Source: Ryuthela nishihirai
Taxonomy: Eukaryota; Arthropoda; Arachnida; Araneae; Heptathelidae
Length of the DNA: 64,000 nucleotides
Assembly: GCA_038380435.1 (NCBI GenBank)
Contig: JAWZYU010000056.1
Span: 558,001 to 622,000, forward strand
Direction: 5' to 3'
The notes under the pieces were generated by a model. That model did no database searches. It worked only from the letters and a program-made list of their open reading frames with translations, and had not been told where the DNA came from. A program made the position numbers and the translations under genes. Positions 9,237-20,027 of the stretch are shown one piece after another (position 1 is the stretch's first letter; each line of letters begins with the position of its first letter).

Positions 9237-11686
9237 TTATGCCACCGAACAAGATCTCATAGTGGACGCTCCATCGGAACCAACATTCTATACATAAGCC
9301 TGATGTTCTGGACCTTGCCATATTTGGCATCTTCTTCCCTACTTATGAACTAAATGTACATGTCTTTAAACTCAGACCATTTCCCAGTCTGTATTAGTCT
9401 TTTTCATTCAGTATCCTGTGAATCTGATAAAAAATATTTTACAAATTGGGATCTGTTTAAATCCATTGTACACCAAAAAGTACCATTGATTACTCAATTA
9501 CTAAATTTACGGACTTATTACTTGACTCCAAAAAAGAAGCCAGCAAAAAATTAATTCCAGATAATAACTTTTTTGTCCTACCTTCACATCTAAAATATCT
9601 TATTCTTCTTTCCTGGATAAAAAGTTATATTATTCTCTCAAGAAAGAAGTTAAGAAACGATTACAAGATTATCGTAGTCAACTTTGGAACAACAAGATTA
9701 CTTCGCTTAGCACAAGTGACAAATCCCTCTGGACAACGGTTAAAACTCTGAAGAAACCATATTCTACATATCCTCCCATTCAAGGAGCAACGGGACTTTG
9801 TTTCAGCAACGACGACAAAGCGATTTCTTTTGCAGACGCTTTAGAACTACAATTCCAGGAGAATGTTGACCTATCAGATGAGAATAAAATTCCCCGAAAG
9901 CTCAGAGAAGGTTGGGGGAGGGGACCCACTGGAACAGCTGTTGGGAGACAGATGGTAGCCTCCCGTCAAGGCCATCCAGCGTGTTCTTTAACGTTGGGTT
10001 GTTTTACCTCTGAGCAGCACTTTTTTGCACACCATGGTCTAAATAGCCAGGTCACAAGGACCCTGAATGCTCAGAGAAGGTTGGGGGAGAGGACCCACTG
10101 GTACAGCTGTTGGGAGACAGATGGTAGCCTCCCGTCAAGGCCATCCAGTATGTTCTTTAACGTGCACAGGGTATGGCTCTCCCGCACACGGGGCCACGGC
10201 TTAACGTCCCATCCGACGGACGGCGGCCTTTCCAAGTCCAGCGGTGTCCCCTACTGACCGTGGGCAGGGCGGTGAAATTTTGCGGAGATAAATCTCAACG
10301 CTGACCCAGCTGGGACTCGAACCTGGGAACTACAGATTACGAGCCTGGCGCGCTACCGACTGAGCCACCCCCGCCCCATTGGAATACATGTATGGAAATT
10401 CAAGACTCCCTTTTACATTTCGCTCAACTGACACGAACCACACTATTATTTACTTTTCCACAGGAAATTTTACAAGTAACCTCAAAACTTAAGGTGAAAA
10501 AAGCATCTGTTCCTGACCAAATTACTAATAGGATGCTTAAAAATTTCCCAATGAAAGCGATAACGCACCTGTGCTCAATTTTCAATTTCTTACTTCGAAC
10601 CCATACTTTCCCTGATGTATGGAAAAATGCATCAGTCAGACTGATCAAGAAACCTGGGAAAAATCCTGCATTCCATCAAGCTACCATCCGATCAGTCTGC
10701 TTTCTTCCACTGGCAAACTCTTTGAAAAAATATTAAACCGGTTGGACGATTTTCTCTAGACGTGGCCAAAGCATTTGACCGCGTTTGGACTGACGGCTTG
10801 ATTTACAAGCTTAACAAAATGGGAGTGCCCACAGGCCTTACATCTCTCCTGCAATCCTACTTAACAAATCGAACCTTCCAAGTTTGTGTCGTCTTCTATA
10901 TCTACGAAGAGAGTTATGGCTGCAGGAGTCCCACAATGCTCTCTGCTAGGTCCTCCTCTCTTCTCGTTATCTCTTTATGACCTGCCATCATTTGAGCAAG
11001 TTCAAGTTGCGCAATACGCTGACGATATTGCCCTTATCTCGCCATCACTTGGATCGGAATTTGCTGTTCGACGTTTGCAAAAATCCCTTGATGAGTTAGA
11101 TAAATAGTATCATCGATGGAAGATCAAAATAAATACAGATAAAAGCAAAAATCCTACTCCACTACATTTCTTAGGCCAAGATATCAAATGGCAAGATACC
11201 GTAAAATATCTCGGAATTACATTGCACAAAACGCTCAAATGGAATCATCATGTGAAGGACATAATTTCCAAAGTTAACGCTGTACGATGCCAATTGGGTC
11301 CTCTTATAGGAAGAAATGCAGTGCTATTGATCGACCACAAGCTTCTGTTATACAATACGGTCATCCGTCCTATAATACTTTATGCATCCCCAATATGGGC
11401 GAATACCTCGGCTACGAACATTAAAAAGATTCAGACTTTACAAAACAAAATATTAAGATCTGCAGTTAATGTTCCATGATTTATTACCAACAAGCAATTG
11501 CACAAAGATTTGGGTATTGATCATATTTTTAGTTATATCAAGTTTATCTCTAAAAACTTTTATGATGCAGTCTTGAAAAACCCAAACGATATTATATCAA
11601 AACTGTTTGATTATGATCATGAAAACCTTAACTCTTTCAAGAGACCTAAAATGAGGGTTTTCTCTTCAGAAAGCTATACACTTTAG
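9237..11686 (+). pseudogene. Jockey-like LINE ORF2 (endonuclease tail, reverse transcriptase)
   Basis: In order, the remnants are: the endonuclease C-terminus (PDVLDLAIF..., then LNSDHFPV near 9365), a linker (near 9620-9880, including SLWTTVKTLKKP), and the reverse transcriptase at 10400-11100 with KASVPDQITNRMLKNFP, KAFDRVW, VPQ and the catalytic YADDIAL. The C-terminal domain follows (VKYLGITLHKTLKWNHH, RPIILYASPIWANT). The order and motifs are those of the Jockey clade. A SINE A splits the frame at 9892-10378, and several frameshifts and stops are present, so no enzyme can be made. The likely 3' untranslated region is 11687-12000. Confidence 0.88.
9892..10378 (-). repeat. SINE A with a duplicated internal segment, inside LINE ORF2
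   Basis: The insert begins with a partial unit (ccccgaaagctcagag to gtgttctttaacg), then switches to a full SINE starting at its tail ttgggttgttttacctc and ending with the complete tRNA-like head. The internal duplication resembles that of the 4938 copy but has a different breakpoint. Confidence 0.88.
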
Positions 11687-12000
11687 TTCTCTTGCTTTTG
11701 CAATCAGTTCTTTTCTGACTCTCGAGGCCCACTTTTCTGGTTTACTCACCATTTGATTTATATCTGAAGCCAATTAAGCATACCTTTCGATGGGCAAACA
11801 TTCGCCTGGAACTTCGCAAATGAATTGATGACCTATGACATAGCATGACTTCACTGAAGACGGAGAGCTGTCTTTGCTCCGAAAAGCTTCTGAGAGTTTT
11901 CTCCTAAGAACTTTCAACATGCAAATAGTTTGAAGGATAAACTCTAAAATTTTATTGCTCAATGACAGAGAATTTCAAATTATTTTAAAGTAATTATTTA
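11687..12000 (+). repeat. Jockey-like LINE 3' untranslated region
   Basis: The sequence follows the ORF2 stop. Its last ~165 bases, from catagcatgacttcactgaagacgg, are shared with 6013-6195, which supports a common 3' end. I see no long poly(A) tail. Confidence 0.65.
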
Positions 12001-13427
12001 GTGCTTGAAAAGTGTTTTAGGTGCATTGCTCTCTTAGGCCTAGTTTCAACGTGTTGAATGATGGTGTGATCTAAAACAAAATTATAAATTTCTTTCATTA
12101 AATTAGAAACTTTTTTGGCTGCCCTTATATAACTGATCGCTGTTTTGATTGAAAAAATTGAAGGAATTAAACTGTTATTAATATACGCAATTTTATTATA
12201 GATTGAAAAATTGAAATTGCCCGTATCGAAATATGATCTGCTACAATAGTTATTTTTGAATCCCCTGATTTATTTTTGTAAATATTAAACTGCAAATAAA
12301 TTTTCCAATGTTTTGTAGAGTAAAACTATTTTTTTAATATATGCTTTAAATTAACAGGTAACGTCGTAGATTCCTTTGTTGAAATTAACTTTTAGAATTA
12401 ATTAACTTTTAGGATTATTTCAGAGTAGAACTTGAATGTCCTTTAAATTTTTATATTTGAATAGTGTCATCGAAATAGCACAGTTGTGATATGAAATGCT
12501 ATCAATAATCAAATTTAAAATTTGTGAATACTAAACACAACTGTTCAGTAACTTTTATATACGGTACTTACATAGATATGATCGTAAAATCTGATCTGAG
12601 CATAAGGACCTCTGGTACATTTTAAATGCAGAAATTGCAAAAACTTATTCTTTCATTGCTAATAACAGCATATTTTAATTTATCAGTGATATTTTGCTAT
12701 TAAACTCATGCCTCTTATCACTGGTTTATCAAATTACAGTTTTTTTAATGCTCTGGTAAGAGTCACATTTTAAAGTGGCAGTGCAATTATACATAAATAT
12801 TAGTAGTGTGTTATACAATTATTATATGAGTTGAGATGTGAGCAATTGCTTTGAAAGTAGCTACCAGATCTCTTGAGTAAATCATTTCTCTTTTGCACTG
12901 AGTTTTCTGATACAGCCATGATATGGCCCTATATTTTCCGACCTTTCTGTATCACCTTAGAGGTATTTTATACTCACCATATTAATTATTGTCTGAGATA
13001 TCAATATTGAATTTTTCTGTGGCCTTCATTAGATTATTATGGAAATAGCCAATTAATATATCCTGCTTTTCAAATCATATAAACAAAGCTTTGCTATAGA
13101 GTGATAGAATGTTCTGTTTAATAAACAATTGGTCAATCATGATTTTTAATTCCTGCTGACAAACTTTTTTTTTTAAATGTTAAGACTTGTTAAATTTCCT
13201 GCCTGGTGCACGAGTTAATAATATTGACCATATTCATAACTGACCTGTTTCTAATTGAAAATGGTTTTGACTACTTTAACAGCACTAATAAAGCAGTATA
13301 AAGAGAAATGTTACTTGTGCAGTGCAGTTAATAAATGATGCTTGTATTGTTTTTATTTGTTTGATAACTGTTTTTTTCTTCTGTTTCTATGAATAACACC
13401 ATGTGAGACCTGCAAAGTGTACAGTGT
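12001..13427. other. No gene seen; AT-rich
   Basis: No coding, RNA or repeat feature recognised over this 1.4-kb stretch. Confidence 0.6.
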
Positions 13428-13655
13428 ATTACATTAATTCACAAATTTTTATCACTAAAAAGAATTTCACTTATTATATAGAGCTGCACACTTTCCATTC
13501 TCTTGCATACCATAGCTATTAATTATTAAGATTATGTATTACATTAGTTCCCAAATTTTTATCATTAACAATAATTTCAATCATTATATAGAGCTACAGA
13601 CTTTTAATTCTCTTGCATACCATGATTATTAAATATTAAGATAATTAGTGAATGA
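13428..13655. repeat. Two-copy tandem repeat, ~110 bp
   Basis: The unit from gtattacattaattcacaaattt to tattaagat is followed by a similar unit starting at gtattacattagttcccaaattt. Both contain tatatagagct and ctcttgcatacca. The second unit holds the site where the mariner at 17125-18619 joins in the duplicated copy. Confidence 0.8.
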
Positions 13656-13806
13656 TTTGTAGTAATATTCACATTTTATTCATCAAAGAAGGAAAACCAC
13701 ATTTAATGTTGTAAGTTGCTCAGTACTTTTACTTGTTTGACATAAAGAGGAATGTGAATAGAATAATTTACTGGTCCCTTGCAATTCATAGGTGAGGAAA
13801 TTAATC

Positions 13807-15255
13807 ATGCCTAGACGCTGTAGTGTTGCTGGATATCGGTCCAACTATGATGGTGAACAACATACCTCAACTTTTACTATTCCTAAACAAGAGCCCCAGC
13901 GCAGCGAATGGTTGAGGAAGATCCCCACTGATTTTTCCAAAATAAAAAATCCTGTTGTTCGTGTAAAACATTTTCACGAGTCGTTCATTATTCGAACAGA
14001 CACTGTAATAGTTAATAATGAAGTGAAAGTGTATGAAAGAAAAATTCCAAAGTTAGTTGATGGAGCTGTTCCAACTATCTTTCGCAATTTATCAACCTAT
14101 TTAAGTTCAGATTCTGGAACTAGTCGTTGGGTTGTTTTACCTCTGAGCGGCACTTTTTTGCACACAATGGGCTAAATGGCCAGGTCACATGGACCCCGAA
14201 GGCTCAGAAAAGTTTGGGGGAGGGGACCCACTGGAACAGCTGTTGGGAGACAGATGGTAGCCTCCCGTCAAGGCCATCCATCGTGTTCTTTAATGTGCAC
14301 AGGATATGTCTCTCCCGCACACGGGGCCACAGCTTAACGTCCCATCCGATGGACGGCGGCCTTTCCAAGCCCATCAGTGAGAATTAGTCGTAGGTTAATT
14401 AATGTTGAAGAAGAGAATATGAACCAGGCTGTCAGAAAAAGCCTTAAGGATTTTCGTAAACACATTGAGGAAAATTCTATTCAGAATCTTCAGGGTATAG
14501 TAACCCACCTGAATTCAATTAAAAGTGATAAGTGGATATCATTTAAAAAACATTGTGAACTATATCTGTGTTTGTGTGACATAATTGTAGCTGGTCACCC
14601 TGTAATTTGTGGTTACATTGTTGTTAGTGATGATTTACATTTCAATGTATTTATAGGAAACATAAAAATAAGCCAAAATAAAATACCAACTAAAGCTGCA
14701 ATATTAACAAGTACTATTCTTGTCCTTAAACAGGTTATGTTAGGTAGAAGAAAAATTCAAATCTGTTGACAGTGTGTCAGCTTTAGATTTAGTAATTAAA
14801 ACCTTAGAGAAATCATCAGATGTAGAACTTGATCAAATATCATTTGTTGTCGATCAGTTAAAATTAAGAAAATTGCCTAAATGTCGACGACAATATTCTT
14901 ATGAAACTCTTATTTTGGCTGTATCAATATATATATTCCAGTTCTGCTTACATTGTTTTACAAAAATGTAATTATTTGTTTCTTCCTCATGTAAGAACCT
15001 TACAACGCATGATCAGTAATCACTCATTGTCAAAGTCCTCAATTTCTGGGAGTATTGAATACTTTTAAACAAAGATGAAATATTTGAAAGATCATGAATT
15101 ATTGGTTAATCTGTTATTAGATGATATTTATATTGATCCTAGATTAACCTTTAAAGGTGGCTCAATTTATGGGAGTAGTGAGTCTTCCCCTGGAAATCCG
15201 GCAAAAACTGCTCAGGTCTTTATGATTTCATCAATTTTATCTTCTTACAAAAATG
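13807..15255 (+). pseudogene. P-element/THAP-type transposase, 5' part, copy a
   Basis: This encodes the N-terminal region of a P-element superfamily transposase. A THAP zinc-finger domain comes first (MPRRCSVAGY, EWLRKIP, VKHFHESF) and ends in the AVPTIF box; a regulatory/coil region follows (14398-14768) and then, in shifted frames to 15255, the start of the RNase H-like region (KDHELLVNLLLDDIYI, AQVFMISSI). Two zinc ligands are gone: the second Cys is Tyr and the third is Arg, each explainable by one transition. A headless SINE A is inserted at 14130-14379. The gene is cut by a CR1/L2-like LINE just before 15267 and resumes at 25190. Copy b (18838-20010) is a near-identical duplicate. Confidence 0.88.
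14130..14379 (-). repeat. SINE A insertion inside THAP-type transposase copy a
   Basis: The SINE is absent from the otherwise matching position in copy b (near 19155), giving a direct empty-site comparison. The target duplication is aactagtcg on the left and aattagtcg on the right, one mismatch. The tRNA-like head is missing; the copy ends at aagcccatcagt. Confidence 0.92.
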
Positions 15256-15266
15256 ATTCAGTCAAG

Positions 15267-15390
15267 ATGGCGCCTGAGTGCATGAAGTGTAATTTTAGCT
15301 CTGGAGAAAGTAGTGAATTTTTGCAGTGTAATGGACCATGTAGTAGATATGTACATTACTACTGCACTGGTATAAGAGAGGCTAACTATC
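15267..15390 (+). pseudogene. CR1/L2-like LINE ORF1 start (PHD finger), copy a, truncated
   Basis: The sequence from MAPECMKCNF to HYYCTGIREANY is the duplicate of 20028-20150 and holds the first five metal ligands of a PHD-type finger. It is broken after the codons for ANY by the 5' end of another LINE at 15391. Confidence 0.85.
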
Positions 15391-16701
15391 AGCGAGGCGG
15401 CTTTTGCTGAAGATTGCAGTGAAGATTTTTTTAGCGAACGTTTCACGGTAAAGAGCGATAGCTGATAGTTCAAGTTGGTGAGTTATATTGCTTACAGTGA
15501 TTATTTAGATTAAGGTTGCTGCGTTTTCTGCTAGTTTTCGTATCTGCCTGTGCTAGAACTTTCACTGGAAAAGAACTTTCGTTGACTCTCGTCTTCCTGG
15601 AGTTTTATATACGATTAGTGCTCAATTATGTCAGCTGCTAACAACTATCCGCTCACAGTGTTGTGCACCACCACTGGAGTATCCCAGTTACATACACTGG
15701 GTGTAATAGGAGATAAGTTTGGTGATAAGAGCATGAAGGCCATGCAGGCTTGGAACGGGCACCAGCTCTACGTCACGATGGCGTCTATGGATCTAATGAG
15801 CCAATTATTAGCGCTTGGAGAGCTGGATGTTGGGGGAAAAAAGTCAACATCGAAAGAGCAGGCTCTAATATTGTTACGATAATGGTGCATAGAGTCCTTT
15901 TCGAGGTAAATCGTCGTAATGGACATGGCACGCACAGTGCCAAATACCATGACCATCGCACGTTGCTCCGCTATAATGGTGTATAACCGAGTAGTTATCA
16001 CGTGTAAGAAGTGCTCGCTGCAAGGGCACTTCGCAGCTCAATGCACTGCCATTATGTGCAAAAACTGCAGAGCCAGCACTCATCTTGAGAAAGATTGTGT
16101 GTTGGCCTGCAAAAAATGCAGCAGAATTGGGCATACCATCAGCAATTGTGAAGTGCGATCATTCGCTGATGTGATTGCAAACAAGAAAGTAGGCCAAAAA
16201 GTGTCTCAGCCAATTAGTCAGCCGACAACGGAAGCAGCCGAAGTTACGGCCGAAACCGGCAATCCGCCACCCGTTACTGTGGAAACAGGCAAAGGCGCTG
16301 AAAATCCTGCCGTTACAGTGCCGATTGCAACCACCTCCACTATAAAAGCCACCAAGAGCACTGATGTAAATAAATCACCAGCCATGGTACCTCACCAGGT
16401 GGAGAAAAAAGTTGCTGTTGCCGCTGGGAAGAGGGGCAACTTAGCCGGGAAGACAATGCCAGCGCCGGCGAAAAAGACTAAAACGGTTAAAAGTACCGTT
16501 GAACTGTGTTCGGCGTCACCAAGGACAGATTTTCTGAAAGAATCGGCTAAGGAAGCTGCTCCTGTTAAAGCCGAGCATCCAGAGATGGACACTGAAGCCA
16601 CACCTGCTTCTGTGCTTCTTGAAAACATTTTACTAGACTCCACTGAATCCATAATGCTCTCGGATTCTGATGGAGATTGTACGAACCTCAGTGAGAGGTG
16701 A
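15391..16701 (+). pseudogene. Second LINE: 5' region and gag-like ORF1 with three CCHC knuckles
   Basis: The insertion starts abruptly at cagcgaggcggctttt. ORF1 begins at 15628 (MSAANNYPLTVL) and shifts frame near 15880-15990. At about residues 30-85 of the second frame (16000-16150) it has three perfect zinc knuckles of the form CX2CX4HX4C: CKKCSLQGHFAAQC, CKNCRASTHLEKDC and CKKCSRIGHTISNC. A long Ala/Lys/Thr-rich tail follows. Knuckles of this type are found in gag-like ORF1 proteins of L1/Tx1-, I- and R1-like LINEs. Clade assignment is not possible from this part alone. Confidence 0.8.
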
Positions 16702-16789
16702 TAGTTTGCTTGTTTTGGTTGTACTGGGCCGTTTCTTTGTTTTTTGTTGGTTTTTTTTTGTCTGTTTGTGCTTTTCTCTCCTTGCGATG

Positions 16790-17124
16790 GGGCCGCTTCT
16801 TCGACTTGCCTCCTTAAATGTTCAAGGCGGAAGATCGCCAAAAAAGCAGAGCTGGATCCGAGGTTATTTAGTGGAAAATAACATCGACTTCCTCCTCTTA
16901 CAAGAAACACATTTAGAGAGTACCTGCTGGGTTAAAGAACTATTGAAAAAGGACAAACATCGCTCCTTCTTTTCCTTCGGATCTAGCAACGCCAGAGGTG
17001 TGGCAATTATTCTCGGACATGGAAAAAAATTTCATATATGCAAGTTTGAAAGTGATGTACATGGCCGAATTATGAAGATCATTGTGGCTTATGAAGGGTT
17101 TCGATTCTGTGTGGTAAACGTATA
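16790..17124 (+). pseudogene. Second LINE: ORF2 endonuclease N-terminus, truncated by mariner
   Basis: From MGPLLRLASLNVQGGR the frame encodes the start of an APE-type endonuclease: the Asn of SLNVQGG, the catalytic Glu in FLLLQETHLES, and FCVVNVY near the break. The frame is open until the TA at 17123-17124, where a mariner starts. No continuation of this ORF2 is found on the other side of the mariner; the sequence there belongs to the P-element-like duplicate. Confidence 0.8.
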
Positions 17125-18619
17125 CAGGGTGATTCAGAATTCATCATCAATATTTAGTGGGGAGGAAAGGAATAAGAAAAGAAAGAGATTTCACATAGGA
17201 AAGTATGGGGGCAGACGAACGCATGGTGGTGTAGAGGGCGCTGTGTGTACACACCTCTCATACAGAAGCACAGCTGTTTGACGCGTGCAGTCAGTTGTCA
17301 TTCGACAAGGTGAATTTGCAGAAGTAACATGAACCGGTATACGTGGAATGAATGTGCAGATATGCATGTAACTTACGGTGCGGCAGGAGAAAGATGTCTT
17401 CGAGCCAGGCAATTGTATGCAGCGCGCTTCCCAAACCGCCGTGTGCCACAGCATCAAATGTTTTCACGTATTCATCGCCAACTGCGTGAAACAGGATCGT
17501 TTGCTGCTAGTAATGTTAATCGAGGGAGGCGCAGATCGGCACGGACAGTAGCAGTAGAGGAAGCTGTCCTACAGGAAATCGAGGAACAACCTGGTGCTAG
17601 CACACGAGGTATGGCTAGGCAGTTTGGAATTTCGCAAGCAACAGCGTGGCGGATATTACACGATGAAGGGTTACATCCGTTTCATCTGCAAAGAGTGCAA
17701 TTATTGGCAGCAGACGACCATCCCAAACGTGTTATTTTTTGTCAGTGGTTCATGCAGAGAACAGCCGTTGATCCCAACGTATGTTCTTTTCACCGATGAG
17801 GCGTTGTTCACTCGAGAGGGTGTCTTCAACACACACAATTGGCATGTGTGGGCTCATCAGAACCCACACGGTACAAGACCTGGAGCTGCGCAACAACGTT
17901 TTGCTGTCAATGTGTGGACTGGGATTGTCGGTGACTGTTTGTTGGGCCCGTATTTACTACCATCCTGTTTGGACGGTGCCAAGTACCTAACATTTCTTCA
18001 GACTGTGTTACCGGATCTTCTGAACGAGGTTCCTGATGGTAGTCTCCGGCGAATGTGGTTCCAGCATGACGGCGCTCCTGCACATTTCGCAAATGCTGTG
18101 CGTGCTTACCTACGCAGACAGTTTGGTGGTCAATGGATTGGCCGCGGTGGACCGGTTTCTTGGCCACCACATTCACCGGATTTATCTCCAATCGATTTCA
18201 TTGTATGGGGTGCTATGAAAAACATGGTGTACGAGACCCCTGTTGATAGTGCTATGGATCTTGTAGCACGCATATCAGTTGCTGCCTCAAACATTCGGGA
18301 AATGCCAGGCATCTTCCACAGGGTCCGGCTGTCCATGCAACGCCGTTGTGAGTCATGCATTCTAGCACATGGTCGGCAGTTCGAGCACCTCTTGTAAGTC
18401 TGTACAACCAATGCAAAGAAATGTTACATGTAAGATAATAAATGTTTTTTCCTTACCACTTCCTTCTTATGTGTTCTTTCCATCATTCACAAAGATGAAC
18501 TGGGGTCATTTTGCCCTACTACATGGCATATGCGCCCATGCTTTCCTATGTGAAATCTCCTTCGTTTCTTATTACCTACCTCCCCACCAAATATTGATGA
18601 TGAATTCTGAATCACCCTG
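17125..18619 (+). mobile_element. Mariner-superfamily transposon 1, nearly intact
   Basis: The element is bounded by cagggtgattcagaattcat... and its inverted copy; the first 31 bases match perfectly and similarity extends to about 65 bases. The bordering dinucleotides are TA on both sides (17123-17124, 18620-18621), as for the Tc1/mariner superfamily. It carries one transposase gene. The left flank is LINE sequence and the right flank is upstream sequence of the P-like gene, so the two sides do not derive from one empty site. Confidence 0.92.
17329..18397 (+). pseudogene. Mariner transposase with one frameshift
   Basis: About 356 residues. The N-terminus has a helix-turn-helix pair (MNRYTWNECADMHVTYGAAG; RGMARQFGISQATAWRILHD). 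The catalytic core has Asp in VLFTDEALFTREG, Asp in WFQHDGAPAHF and Asp in PHSPDLSPIDF. I count 36 residues between the second and third Asp. A single frameshift lies near 17780, between the HTH part and the first catalytic Asp. Transposases of this DNA-binding type are common in arthropods. Everything else is open, so the copy is young or a last-stage remnant. Confidence 0.88.
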
Positions 18620-18621
18620 TA

Positions 18622-18837
18622 TAGAGCTACAGACTTAATTCTCTTGCATACCATGACTATTAAATATTAAGATAATTAGTGAATGATTTGTAGTAATATT
18701 CACATTTTATTCATCAAAGAAGGAAAACCACATTTAATGTTGTAAGTTGCTCAGTACTTTTACTTGTTTGACATAAAGAGGAATGTGAATAGAATAATTT
18801 ACTGGTCCCTTGCAATTCATAGGTGAGGAAATTAATC
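18622..18837. repeat. Start of duplicated block, copy b
   Basis: From tagagctacagac onward the sequence repeats 13590-13806 with small differences. The duplicate begins exactly at the end of the mariner. Confidence 0.85.
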
Positions 18838-20010
18838 ATGCCTAGACGCTGTAGTGTTGCTGGATATCGGTCCAACTATGATGGTGAACAACATACCTCA
18901 ACTTTTACTATTCCTAAACAAGAGCTCCAGCGCAGCGAATGGTTGAGGAAGATCCCCACTGATTTTTCCAAAATAAAAAATCCTGTTGTTCGTGTAAAAC
19001 ATTTTCACGAGTCGTTCATTATTCGAACAGACACTGTAATAGTTAATAATGAAGTGAAAGTGTATGAAAGAAAAATTCCAAAGTTAGTTGATGGAGCTGT
19101 TCCAACTATCTTTCGCAATTTATCAACCTATTTAAGTTCAGATGCTGGAACTAGTCATAGGTTAATTAATGTTGAAGAAGGGAATATGAACCAGGCTGTC
19201 AGAAAAAGCCTTAAGGATTTTCGTAAACACATTGAGGAAAATTCTATTCAGAATCTTCAGGGTATAGTAACCCACCTGAATTCAATTAAAAGTGATAAGT
19301 GGATATCATTTAAAAAACATTGTGAACTATATCTATGTTTGTGTGACATAATTGTAGCTGGTCACCCTGTAATTTGTGGTTACATTGTTGTTAGTGATGA
19401 TTTACATTTCAATGTATTTATAGGAAACATAAAAATAAGCCAAAATAAAATACCAACTAAAGCTGCAATATTAACAAGTACTATTCTTGTCCTTAAACAG
19501 GTTATGTTAGGTAGAAGAAAAATTCAAATCTGTTGATAGTGTGTCAGCTTTAGTAATTAAAACCTTAGAGAAATCATCAGATGTAGAACTTGATCAAATA
19601 TCATTTGTTGTCGATCAGTTAAAATTAAGAAAATTGCCTAAATGTCGACGACAATATTCTTATGAAACTCTTATTTTGGCTGTATCAATATATATATTCC
19701 AGTTCTGCTTACATTGTTTTACAAAAATGTAATTATTTGTTTCTTCCTCATGTAAGAACCTTACAACGCATGATCAGTAATAACTCATTGTCTAAGTCCT
19801 CAATTTCTGGGAGTATTGAATACTTTTAAACAAAGATGAAATATCTGAAAGATCATGAATTATTGGTTAATCTGTTATTAGATGAGATTTATATTGATCC
19901 TAGATTAACCTTTAAAGGTGGCTCAATTTATGGGAGTAGCGAGTCTTTCCCTGGAAACCTGGCAAAAATTGCTCAGGTCTTTATGATCTCATCAATTTTA
20001 TCTTCTTACA
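18838..20010 (+). pseudogene. P-element/THAP-type transposase, 5' part, copy b
   Basis: This is the duplicate of 13807-15255 without the SINE. The THAP domain, AVPTIF box and following region are continuous from MPRRCSVAGY to 19536; frameshifts then occur at the same places as in copy a. The same two zinc ligands (second and third Cys) are replaced by Tyr and Arg, so the finger was lost before the duplication. Scattered substitutions and a 6-base deletion near 19550 (atttag absent) distinguish the copies. The gene is cut near 20010 by the CR1/L2-like LINE; its catalytic part is at 25190-28935. Confidence 0.9.
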
Positions 20011-20027
20011 AAGATGATTCAGTCAAG

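Noticed and set aside
13428..13655. CRISPR-like direct repeats
   Set aside because: Only two units, long and imperfect, in eukaryotic AT-rich sequence; this is a plain tandem duplication.
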